This document shows, one piece after another, positions 53,037-62,100 of a DNA stretch of 64,000 nucleotides. Source of the stretch: Burkholderiaceae bacterium (GTDB taxonomy: Bacteria; Pseudomonadota; Gammaproteobacteria; Burkholderiales; Burkholderiaceae); NCBI GenBank assembly GCA_018261955.1, contig JAGTRK010000001.1, positions 234,800 through 298,799 of the forward strand, written 5' to 3'. Position 1 is the stretch's first letter. Every line of letters starts with the position of its first letter. Below the pieces are notes generated by a model. The model saw nothing but the letters and a program-made list of their open reading frames with translations, did not search any database and had not been told where the DNA came from. The position numbers and the translations under genes are program-made.

Positions 53037-53489
53037 ATGAAAAACCAAACCATACGAAAAACCCTAAGCAGCTTGCTATTTAGCAGTGCAATTTTGCTCA
53101 CTCAGCCCGTCTTGGCAAAAACCACTGTAAGCGATGCGTGGGCACGCGCGACTGTGACGGGGCAAAACATGGGTGGCGCATATATGACGCTCAAATCAGA
53201 CCGAGAAGCCCGACTAATAGGTGCGTCCAGCCCTGTGTCCGAAGAGGTACAATTGCATACCATGACAATGGAGGGACAACAAATGGTGATGCAACAAGTG
53301 CGCGCGATTGAATTACCTGCGAATACTACAGTGGCACTGACAGGGCAATACCACTTGATGTTTATGGGGCTCAAAGCACCGCTCAAAGAAGGCACAGTGA
53401 TACCCGTTACTTTGAAGGTCAAATTACCATCGGGCTATGTTGAAACAATCTTGTTACAAGTGCCTGTGAAAGCCCTTTCAACTCGGTAA
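53037..53489 (+). CDS. Periplasmic copper chaperone PCu(A)C
   Basis: 150 residues. Signal peptide (to VLAKT), then VSDAWARATVTGQNMGGAYMTL and the Cu(I) motif H-M...M...HxM: LHTMTMEGQQMVMQ, then YHLMFMGLKAPL near the end. PCu(A)C (DUF461) carries Cu(I) to the CuA/CuB sites of cytochrome c oxidase or stores it. AAAAGGA before the ATG. Last gene of the copper-acquisition operon. Confidence 0.94.
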   Translation: MKNQTIRKTLSSLLFSSAILLTQPVLAKTTVSDAWARATVTGQNMGGAYMTLKSDREARLIGASSPVSEEVQLHTMTMEGQQMVMQQVRAIELPANTTVALTGQYHLMFMGLKAPLKEGTVIPVTLKVKLPSGYVETILLQVPVKALSTR

Positions 53490-53676
53490 ATGGTTCGTGT
53501 TTTCGTTTTTTAGCACCTAACTGCAACCATCGCTTTGTATGTTGCGCATAGAGTATAGAAGTGATTTGCCCTTGATTTTACGTACCAAGTGCTCAACAGG
53601 CACTCAGTCCTCTAAGGTGACCCTCTCAAGTTCGATTGGGTGGGGAACGTGGTTTTTCAGCATAAACCGCATCATA

Positions 53677-53704
53677 ACAAACCCTCCACAGTGGGAGGGT
53701 TTGT
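53677..53704. terminator. Hairpin downstream of the copper locus
   Basis: 11-bp stem ACAAACCCTCC / GGAGGGTTTGT, loop ACAGTG, about 190 bp after the chaperone gene. No long T-run, so termination is only probable. A second, smaller hairpin CTCGG / CCGAG lies just after. Confidence 0.5.
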
Positions 53705-53767
53705 CAGCACTCGGATGCTTCCGAGGATGCTTTTCTGTGGCTTACTGATTGTTACATGTAGATATGA

Positions 53768-54475
53768 TTATTTGTCGCTTTTCACCACGTTGTAGGCAAG
53801 CGCGCCCAACACACCACCAATCATCGGCGCGATCCAAAACAACCATACTTGAGACAATGCAGCGGTGTCGGCAAACAAGGCCACACCCAAAGAACGAGCA
53901 GGGTTGACTGAAGTGTTGGTCACTGGAATCGATACCAAGTGAATTAAGGTCAAGCACAGACCAATCGCAATCGGTGCGAAGCCTGCTGCTGCATCTTTAT
54001 GGGTTGCCCCCATGATGACAAACAGAAAAATCGCGGTCATGACCACTTCCATGGCAAAGGCAGCACCCATGCTGTATTTACCGGGTGACAACTCACCGAA
54101 ACCATTTGAGGCGAAACCACCAACAACGAACCCTGCTTTACCCGAAGCGACGAAGTACAACACCGCACCTGCAACGATACCACCGATGACTTGAGCGATG
54201 ATGTAGCCTGCCGCGTCTTTGGCTTGGAAACGCCCGCCCGCAAGCAAACCCAAAGTCACAGCAGGATTGAAGTGACCGCCTGAAATATGACCGACTGCAT
54301 ATGCCATGGTTAAAACAGTCAAACCAAACGCTAAAGACACGCCGACAAAACCAATCCCCAAATTGCTGCCTTCGCCATTAAAACCAGCGGCTAAAACCGC
54401 ACTGCCGCAACCCGCAAAGACCAACCAAAACGTGCCAAAAAACTCAGCGAATCTAGGTTCTATTTGCTCGTTCAA
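53768..54475 (-). CDS. aqpZ: Aquaporin Z with 5' end replaced by IS110 sequence
   Basis: About 235 residues counted from a TTG at 54475. From residue 10 on it is a complete aquaporin [21 protein letters not shown], first NPA at 70-72 (GHFNPAVT), second at 191-193 (SVNPARS), with selectivity-filter H179 and R194 as in E. coli AqpZ. Six helices; water channel in the inner membrane. The native Met start and first two or three residues are missing; the frame runs straight on into an IS110 transposase remnant (54476-55042), so the open frame extends to 54922. The TTG followed by NEQIEPRF is the most economical start; a fusion protein is the alternative. Confidence 0.88.
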   Translation of the reverse strand: MNEQIEPRFAEFFGTFWLVFAGCGSAVLAAGFNGEGSNLGIGFVGVSLAFGLTVLTMAYAVGHISGGHFNPAVTLGLLAGGRFQAKDAAGYIIAQVIGGIVAGAVLYFVASGKAGFVVGGFASNGFGELSPGKYSMGAAFAMEVVMTAIFLFVIMGATHKDAAAGFAPIAIGLCLTLIHLVSIPVTNTSVNPARSLGVALFADTAALSQVWLFWIAPMIGGVLGALAYNVVKSDK

Positions 54476-55042
54476 ATCATCTAATCGTTTGGCTTGTAGC
54501 TGCCAAAGAGAACGAAGCGGCTCTGGCCAAACATTGTTTGAATCATGAATGGCTTGCATCAACGTCTGACGGGTAATATGAATACCAGAGCGATCACAAA
54601 GAATACCAAACTCAGTCAAAGTACTTCGAATTTCATTGGCCAGTGCGGTTCGTGCTCTGATGGCAACGGTTCGTGTGCGGTGTACGAGTTGGATAGTTTG
54701 TTGTGTTTCACTTTTTATGCCAACATACTTCATATGAGGTCTTGATGCTACTTCACATATGGCTACAGCATTGTTAGCGTCATTCTTTCCGCCTTGCAAG
54801 TAAGGTTTAACATGTTGAGCGGATAGAATTAACTTGGTGACCGTAGCCTTGTAAACAGCGTGCCCAGTAATGTGACGTGGCACAAGATTCCATTGCCACT
54901 TCACAAGGCGGTAATTGGGCAAAAAAGAATTTCATATCGGTGCGTTTAAGTTTGCGAGTTAATATTACTGGTCGTTGTTGTCGACACCATGCAATTGAAA
55001 TACGTTTTTTGCAAGGTATAGACCTATTCGTTTACAATTCAT
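54476..55042 (-). pseudogene. IS110-family transposase remnant
   Basis: The 5' half of an IS110 transposase. The start is at 55042 behind a good AAGGAG: MNCKRIGLYLAKNVFQLHGV. The first catalytic Asp of the DEDD site is Tyr here (GLYLAKN for GIDLAKN), and a frameshift with stop follows at once. Later pieces are readable in other frames: [16 protein letters not shown], then [19 protein letters not shown] and [18 protein letters not shown]. The Transposase_20 half is missing; sequence changes to aqpZ at about 54460. At least two frameshifts make it inactive. Confidence 0.88.
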
Positions 55043-55149
55043 TTTGGACTCCTTCTCAACGTTAACTGAAAGCAGAACCTTATCAGTTGGGCTCTTTATG
55101 AAGCCGATAATTTAAAGGGGAGGAGTCCATTTCACTGACAATGCCATTT

Positions 55150-57117
55150 TTATGATTTATGAGGCCATCTGCTTAAAGGCAATTTCAAAAAAACTGTTGT
55201 CCCCTGATTGTTTTTCGTATCAATATCCAATCGTCCTTGATGTTTTCCCACAACAATAGAATACACAATCCGCCAACCAATCCCTAAACTCATAGTACCG
55301 TCATCAAAGATTCCTTTACCAGTTTTTTTCACGCCCTGACCAGACAATAGGAGTTGCTTGGTTTTTTCATCCATCCCGACACCTTGATCTGAAACTGAGA
55401 TTACAGCAAAAGCTTCATTACGCTCGTTTTCAATGGTTAAGCCGATGCTGATCACACTTCCGCTAGGGCTATAACGTATGGCATTAGAGATCAAGTTCAA
55501 TAGAGCGCGTTCTAGTAAAGCACCATCTGCTCGAACCCACGCCATGCTTTTTACTTCAATGTCACAGTTAAAATCAATTCGCATGTTTTCGCGCTGCGCT
55601 TGTATATAAATCCGCTCACAAGCATAACTTATCAAGTGCTGAAGGTTCAACTCCTCTGAGTTTAAAAGTGCCTTTTCAATTCGATTAAACTCAATCAAAC
55701 TCTGTGCATAAGCCAATGTATTTGATACGTTCAGCTCAATTTCAGAAAAAAGCTCATTGATTGAAGCATAGTTGGGATTTTTTTTAAAAACTGACATGGC
55801 TGCTAAAATGTTTACTTGAGGTGTTCGCATGTCATGAGACAGAAATTCAATCAATTCCCGATTATTCGTATCTGTTTGAATTTGTTTTGTCTGTGCATCA
55901 TTTAAAGCTTGAATAATATCTTGAACTTTATCAAACTTATAAGTCCAGCGGCTCTCAACATTTTCTTGCAATTCTGGTACCAAATGAGACAATTGCAATC
56001 TCAAATACCGAAATGCAATATACATTTGCCACCCACTCCAAACAGTGTAAGCAAGCACTGCCAACAATACCAAAACCACTGGTGAGAACCAGGTATTTTG
56101 TTGGTAAAGCAAATACACACTCAAACAGACAATAAACACAATGAAGGTAAGTAAAGACAACAAGTGCCAACGCTCACCCAACATAAAAAAACTCAACATT
56201 AGTATAGAAATACACAGGATTTCTACCACCAGTTGAGTTGTAGGCGATACAGAGGTAATGAAATCACTCTTTAAAATACTACTTAATATATTAGCATGTA
56301 TTTCAACACCGGACATTAGCCCAAAAGGTGTTCGATGAATGTCACCTAGCCCTGATGCAGACACACCAATCAATACGTATTTATCTTGAAAAAGTTGTGT
56401 CGGTACATGTCCTTTTAAGACATCAACGTAACTGTAATGGGTGAAACTATCCGACATCCCTCTATAAGGAATCATGGGGCGTTCATTAGCCATCTGTTGA
56501 CTCGCAACCAAACTCATCACATTCTGTAAAGAACGCCCGTCAATCTTGATTTCCGCCTCAACATGTCTGACAACACTATCCCAATCAGGTTGGTTGCCAG
56601 CGTGTCCACTCACAACATATTTAGAAAAAAGTGGAATTGGATCATATACGACAACATCATCGAGGTTCGACAAGTCCAGTATGCCTCCATTTTTTGGTGC
56701 CAATAAAACAGGCAAAACCACATGTGAAGAATTCTTAAAGGCATTGGCTAGTTGTGCATCAGATTGCGGATTTTGACTCGGTTCCGTAAAAAAAATATCC
56801 AAGGATATTGCTTTGGGTTTCCCTTGATTCACTTGGTTGATCAATTGAGCATGAGTTGTGCGAGACCAAGGCCATCGCCCTAAATCAGCAAGGCTTTTGT
56901 CATCAATTTCAATCACGACAATCTGTTGCTCAGCAATGACAGGCTTATATCGAAGCAATATGTCATAAAAAAACAAATCAACGGAGCGGCGAATTGTTGC
57001 TTGTTGATTAATGATAATATTGATAGTAACCAAGGCAATAAAACAGACACACCACACCAAAAGTGTTTGCCGTCTATCTCGCAGCAGCCTGAACAAGCGG
57101 TTAATGAATAAACTCAT
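55150..57117 (-). CDS. CHASE2-domain sensor histidine kinase
   Basis: About 655 residues from the ATG at 57117. N-terminal helix (residues 15-38), an extracytoplasmic CHASE2 domain (about 40-290; IEIDDKSLADLGRWPWSR, IGVSASGLGDIHRTPFG), three membrane helices (about 300-375), a helical linker, HisKA with phospho-acceptor H in EFLSHDMRTP (about residue 428) and HATPase_c with NLISNAIRYS, DQGVGMD and SLGIGWRIV. CHASE2 kinases are often paired with FecR-domain proteins. It follows the FecR gene by 14 bp; the operon order is regulator-FecR-kinase. Confidence 0.93.
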   Translation of the reverse strand: MSLFINRLFRLLRDRRQTLLVWCVCFIALVTINIIINQQATIRRSVDLFFYDILLRYKPVIAEQQIVVIEIDDKSLADLGRWPWSRTTHAQLINQVNQGKPKAISLDIFFTEPSQNPQSDAQLANAFKNSSHVVLPVLLAPKNGGILDLSNLDDVVVYDPIPLFSKYVVSGHAGNQPDWDSVVRHVEAEIKIDGRSLQNVMSLVASQQMANERPMIPYRGMSDSFTHYSYVDVLKGHVPTQLFQDKYVLIGVSASGLGDIHRTPFGLMSGVEIHANILSSILKSDFITSVSPTTQLVVEILCISILMLSFFMLGERWHLLSLLTFIVFIVCLSVYLLYQQNTWFSPVVLVLLAVLAYTVWSGWQMYIAFRYLRLQLSHLVPELQENVESRWTYKFDKVQDIIQALNDAQTKQIQTDTNNRELIEFLSHDMRTPQVNILAAMSVFKKNPNYASINELFSEIELNVSNTLAYAQSLIEFNRIEKALLNSEELNLQHLISYACERIYIQAQRENMRIDFNCDIEVKSMAWVRADGALLERALLNLISNAIRYSPSGSVISIGLTIENERNEAFAVISVSDQGVGMDEKTKQLLLSGQGVKKTGKGIFDDGTMSLGIGWRIVYSIVVGKHQGRLDIDTKNNQGTTVFLKLPLSRWPHKS

Positions 57118-57131
57118 CGTATAGCACAACT

Positions 57132-58109
57132 TTATTTATATTGGAATAAAATGCGCTTCTCAGCTGGCATACCCTCAACACCATCTTGGTCAATCGCGGT
57201 CACCTTAATATGATAATAGCCGTTATCTAAAGTTGACAGTTTCAGTTCGGGCAAGTCACTATAACTTTCCTCAAACAAATAAACAAAGTCAGCATCATGG
57301 GCCGCTTGCACATGGTATCGTTTGGCACCAACAACCTCTGGAAACTTGATTCTCACCTCATCGCCCCTAAAGACATCCGACATATTGAGAAGTTTTGGGG
57401 CATCCAATGCACGAATTTGTTTAATTTTAGGAGCAGAAACAAATGCTCCATCTTTTTTGGTCAGACTCAAGGGCCGCTCGCATGAACTCGCTCGCTGAAT
57501 AACAACTTCACCTTCTTCGACTGAGACAAACGACACTTCTTTCGCGTGCTCGACTTTAAACTGAGTGCCTCTCACACCGAGATTAAGAGACGGTGTTGCT
57601 AATAAGAAACCATAGCCTTTGTTAATGCGCAGGCCTTTACGATCCAATGTCGGCGTCACAGCACTGTCCACTCGCCCCTCCAATAACTCAATACTGATCG
57701 GTAGTTGGCGAATCGACTGAAGACGTACTTTAGAAGCACTTGGGATGGTAATTTGGCTGCCATCATATAATTTAATAACGGCGAAACTTTGCTCTCCAGT
57801 ATAGATAACATCGCCGTTGCTCACAGGCAATGTCGATAGAGCTTCAGCGCCCACAGACTGACGCGTACCGTTCTGCGACTCAACAACAACATCCCCATAG
57901 TGATAAATCAACTGTGAACGAACAGTTTTGGTGATACCAGCTTTTCTATTGCTTTTACTGTGTACGCTTTTTTGTTTTTTGATAACAGCCTTACTGGTGG
58001 CTGCTTGGGGTGGCACCGGGGCCAACTCATTACAATTGACTTGCGCGAAAGACAACTGACTCACTACCAACAAACCGGCCAACCAGCACCCTTTATAAAG
58101 GTTTTTCAT
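57132..58109 (-). CDS. Exported FecR-domain protein
   Basis: 325 residues. Signal peptide (MKNLYKGCWLAGLLVVSQLS, cut near FAQVNC). The FecR domain begins about residue 75 (IYHYGDVVVESQNGTRQSVG), continues as VIYTGEQSFAVIKLYDGSQITI and NLGVRGTQFKVEH, and is followed by a fibronectin-like C-terminal part (KRYHVQAAHDADF ... YYHIKVTAIDQDGVEG). A secreted rather than anti-sigma-type FecR protein: no sigma factor is adjacent. AGGAG fixes the ATG at 58109. Likely the periplasmic sensing partner of the CHASE2 kinase. 8 bp after the response regulator. Confidence 0.9.
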   Translation of the reverse strand: MKNLYKGCWLAGLLVVSQLSFAQVNCNELAPVPPQAATSKAVIKKQKSVHSKSNRKAGITKTVRSQLIYHYGDVVVESQNGTRQSVGAEALSTLPVSNGDVIYTGEQSFAVIKLYDGSQITIPSASKVRLQSIRQLPISIELLEGRVDSAVTPTLDRKGLRINKGYGFLLATPSLNLGVRGTQFKVEHAKEVSFVSVEEGEVVIQRASSCERPLSLTKKDGAFVSAPKIKQIRALDAPKLLNMSDVFRGDEVRIKFPEVVGAKRYHVQAAHDADFVYLFEESYSDLPELKLSTLDNGYYHIKVTAIDQDGVEGMPAEKRILFQYK

Positions 58110-58117
58110 GCAAACTC

Positions 58118-58885
58118 CTACTCTTGGCTTATTAGTTTGTTTAGACGATAACCAAACCCATAAATGGGGCGAATGATCCAACCATTTTCAAGGGTCAAAT
58201 TAAGTTTCTCACGAATTAGATGAACATGTGATGTGATAGAGCGTTCATTGTCTTCACTTTCCTTAAAGTACACTGCACGAACAATCTCTTTGCGTGACAA
58301 GTTAACACCTATGTTAGAGAAAAAATATTTCGCGAGTCGATACTCTCGATCAGACAACTTAACAGAATGCCCACCAATCGAAACTGTTAGGGTGAAATCA
58401 TCAAACACAAAGCCTTCAATCTCTCTTTTACTGACCTTTTCGGCTTGGGGCAAAGCCTCTTTATACATCACCTGCTCAACTGAGCGCTGGCCAAACTTGA
58501 GCCTATAAAGTTTGATGAGTCGTTGCGCACGAATCAATAACTCTTGGGGATGAAAAGGTTTTGTCAAATACTCATCTGCTCCAGCAGATAAAAGTGAGAC
58601 AACATCTTCTTCGTTTTCAACACTGGTCAAAATCAAAACAGCGGTGGATTGACTGCTATTTTCACGCACCCATTTCAACACCAAATCACCAGGTATGTCA
58701 GGTAAATTTCTGTCTAAAATGACACAATCAACATCACTTTTTTTAAGATGAATCAACAACTCAAGTGAGGTTCTGAATTTCTCTAACTCAACAGGTTCAT
58801 CCCAGACAGCGTCAGGTCCTACCAATGCCTGCTCAATTAAAGATAAGTGAATTTCATTATCATCTAATGCAACTATTTTAATCAC
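58118..58885 (-). CDS. OmpR-family response regulator
   Basis: 255 residues. Receiver domain with acidic pair DD at 8-9, phospho-acceptor D58 (CVILDRNLPD), T/S in LILTSVEN and K in YLTKPF; then a winged-helix DNA-binding domain (LSDREYRLAKYFFSNIG ... ERSITSHVHLIREKLN ... IIRPIYGFGYRL). First gene of the operon with the FecR protein and CHASE2 kinase. Probable target: its own operon or the adjacent giant adhesin; that is inference. The 250 bp upstream should hold the promoter. Confidence 0.94.
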   Translation of the reverse strand: MIKIVALDDNEIHLSLIEQALVGPDAVWDEPVELEKFRTSLELLIHLKKSDVDCVILDRNLPDIPGDLVLKWVRENSSQSTAVLILTSVENEEDVVSLLSAGADEYLTKPFHPQELLIRAQRLIKLYRLKFGQRSVEQVMYKEALPQAEKVSKREIEGFVFDDFTLTVSIGGHSVKLSDREYRLAKYFFSNIGVNLSRKEIVRAVYFKESEDNERSITSHVHLIREKLNLTLENGWIIRPIYGFGYRLNKLISQE

Positions 58886-59101
58886 AACTCGTTCTCCAAT
58901 TCATTAAGCTCATCACGAGACCAGTAGTGAAATTATATACGCGCCTCAAAAGACATGCCATTTTATTTAAAACAGCAAACCCAGCGATACTTTATGTATA
59001 CTGGGTCTACTGCCACAACTCATGAAGAGTTGAAGTTTGTATAGATGATACAGAATTTTAAACTCTATAAAACTGACAGAGCTACAACAACTTAAACGCC
59101 C

Positions 59102-59120
59102 CTGCTCGTTGGAGCAGGTT
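59102..59120 (-). terminator. Hairpin downstream of the adhesin gene
   Basis: CCTGCTC / GAGCAGG stem with a short GTTG loop, 14-32 bp after the adhesin stop. The T-run is poor on the minus strand, so confidence is limited. Confidence 0.45.
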
Positions 59121-59133
59121 TTCAGCAGGCGCA

Positions 59134-62100
59134 TCAAAGAATGATTTGGTGATTAGCCAGCAATGTCGCCAAATCAGTTTCCACTCCAGTCAAGACAGCT
59201 AACTGAGTCGATGCATAAGTGCTACCCGTACCATCACGATCGATACTGATAATGGTGTTACCGCCAGACTGAGTCACCGTCAAGAAGTTCGCAATGGTGT
59301 CACCAGCATCAATTGTCGCTACCGCATTAATGTAGTGTGCGGCACCATCCGAATCAGCAGTGTAACCAACCAATAACTCATGCAAGTCAATACGATCAGC
59401 ATTTGGTGTTGCTTCATACGTACCAACTTTAAATCCATTGATGGTATCGCTACCATTGCCACCCGTTGCATCTGAGCTGCTGACCAACTTGAACTGTACA
59501 GTGTCTTGCCCACCGCTAGCCAAGTTAATCGTGTCATTGCCACCACGGCCTTCAAAGTAGTTATTGGCAGAATTACCAGTGAAGGTATCATTGCCCGAAC
59601 CACCAGCCACGCCTTCGATGTTTTTGAGTGTTACAGTATTCCAGCCTGTGCTTTGAGCACCTGTATTACTCAAGTCAACCGTGACAGCGGTACTACCTGC
59701 CAACTTGAAGTCAATGATGTCTTGACCACCCGTATTGCTCCAAGAAGCAACACCAGAAATGGTCTCAGTACCGCCACCACCGTTATAGATGTCAGAACCC
59801 AAAGTAGCAAAGAACGTATCGTTGTAACCTGTGCCGACAATACCAACAGTCCCTGTAGTGCTAGCGTTGTTGGTAGCAGACTCTGCCGTCAACACGTAAG
59901 CATTGTTGGCCGCATCTGCGGTCAAACCTGCCCATGCTGCATTGACATGCTCAACGGTATTGCTACCAACGGTGCTCACACCACCCACGTCAGCGGCAAC
60001 GCCACTGTTGTAGCGTAGAATGACGGCGCTGTATGTCTTATTTGGGTCGAGGTTGTAAAAATCCACAATTGCCGTGCTGTCATTGGTCTGGTTACCAGAC
60101 TGAGCATTGATAATCTGAGTTCCTACGACCAAACCTGTAGACTCGTCAATCAACTGCACTGTATTGCCATACAACGAGTTAATACCATTGGCATCAACAA
60201 TACGCAAGTGAATGCTGGTACCTTCGGCAACTTGATTGGTGTTCGCAATATAGGTCGTCGTGCCATTCATAGTAAACGCCAACAAATCACGATCACCATC
60301 CCAGTCCACGTCAATAGCAATGGCACCCGTCACCGGATTAGCACTGGTACCGATCGTCGTTTGTGAAATTTGGGTCAAGAGATTCGTCGTCGTGAAGCTC
60401 ACCGTGCTGCCTGAAGTCGTATTGGTATACAAATTAATGGCACCCGTGTTTCCTGCAGCATTCATACCACCCGTTGTTCCCATACCCGGTAACTCAATCA
60501 CATCCATCTTACCATCATGATTCCAGTCTAAAGCCAATGACGCGCCACCCAATAATGTATCGGTAAATACATACTTACCTGCGGCAGTTGGATTACCTAC
60601 CCCATCATTGTTAGGATCACTGAAAATCAGTTTACCAGTGCCGTCATTAAAGTAAATACGACTTGCACGCTCGCCCGCATTTTCAGCGCTGCCGCTGGCT
60701 GCCGTATCACTTTCACTACCACGACCTAAAAACAAATCCATGTAACCATCACCATTGAAATCAGCCCATGTCATAGAGACGCCGTTACCGATAGCCGGAT
60801 CATCATCCGTACCGCGCTGGAAGACATTTTCAAGTACTTGATTGACTGTCCATGTACCAGAACTTGTGCCATTAACCACTACTAAGCGCGCTTGATTGGT
60901 GCTCAAACCACCTTGAACCGTGCGTGTGCCATCTGCAACGATGTTTTGGCTGTGCATCACAAAGTCCACAATACCATCATTGTTCAAGTCGACACCCGAG
61001 AGTTCCATGTCTGGCTGAGATTGATCCAAACCAATCGGCTGATGCGTGGCATCTGCAGCATAGTTGGTTGCGAAAGTACCATCTTTTGACATACCAGTCA
61101 CAGTGCCATCATTATTCAAAACGATTTGTGATCCATATCCGTCCTGAATTGCTGAGTCATTTGGCGTTTGATCACCAATGATCATATCAACCAAGCCATC
61201 ACCATTTTTGTCGATTGCCATAATACCGCCATACCAGCTCCATGTATTGGCACTGCCATCGGTATCTGAATCACCAGCGAAATCGCCTGTTTGTGGTGCG
61301 TTAGTAAGCGCACCCACCTGATAAGCAGTGTATGTCGTACCGTTGTAGTAGAACATTTGCTGACCATCATTATATCTATTATCAACCGCAAATAGATCCA
61401 TGAAACCATCACGGTTATAGTCAATAAAGGTTGCATTTTGGACATAGTTTTGCGTATCATAGCCTATACCACCATTATTGCTCACGATGGCTGTCGCAGC
61501 AAAACTACCCAGCGTGCTTGAACTTGTGCCATTGGCATCCAGCATCGTTTGGTTGGTGTGAATACGCCAAACACCATCTTGGCCAATCGTCACAGCCGTT
61601 GCTTTTTGGTCTGGATCACCACCACCAGCGCCAACCGTCACTGTTGGTGCCGCAGTAATAATCAGCTCGCTAGCAGTATCGTCCGTGGTAACAGTACTGC
61701 CATCTGATTTCTTCAGAACCGCAGCAACGTTGTACGTGCCTGTGGACAATGCAGTCGGCACTTGTACATACCAAGTATTATTGATAGGATCAATCACCAC
61801 AGCACCTGTTGCTGAACTATAAGTCACACCACCAATAGTTACTTCAAGATACTCACCAGCCTCTAATGCAAAACCAGTCAAACCAGTCACGATTGGTGTG
61901 GTATCAACAGTGGTTTGGCTATTGATAATGACGGTTAAATCAACGTTCAGTGTGAAGTTGCTTGAGAAGGTACCTTCATTACCCGCAGCATCGGCAACTA
62001 CCGCACGGTAAGTATGCGTCGATCCGTCTGCCAAATCAGACAGAGCATACGACCAAGTTGAACCAGAGACTGTCGCATAACCCAAGAATGTACTGCCCTC

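Noticed and set aside
53560..53680. Possible tRNA (a GTTCGATT-like T-loop string)
   Set aside because: No acceptor stem, anticodon arm or D-arm could be folded around it.
53768..54922. A 384-residue two-domain transposase-aquaporin protein as a natural architecture
   Set aside because: The transposase part is a truncated, frameshifted IS110 remnant; the fusion is an accident of insertion/deletion, and aqpZ is annotated separately.
59506..60018. Long plus-strand frame inside the adhesin gene
   Set aside because: Antisense shadow of repetitive Thr/Ser/Gly codons with no ribosome site or family resemblance; the same holds for other plus-strand frames up to 63917.
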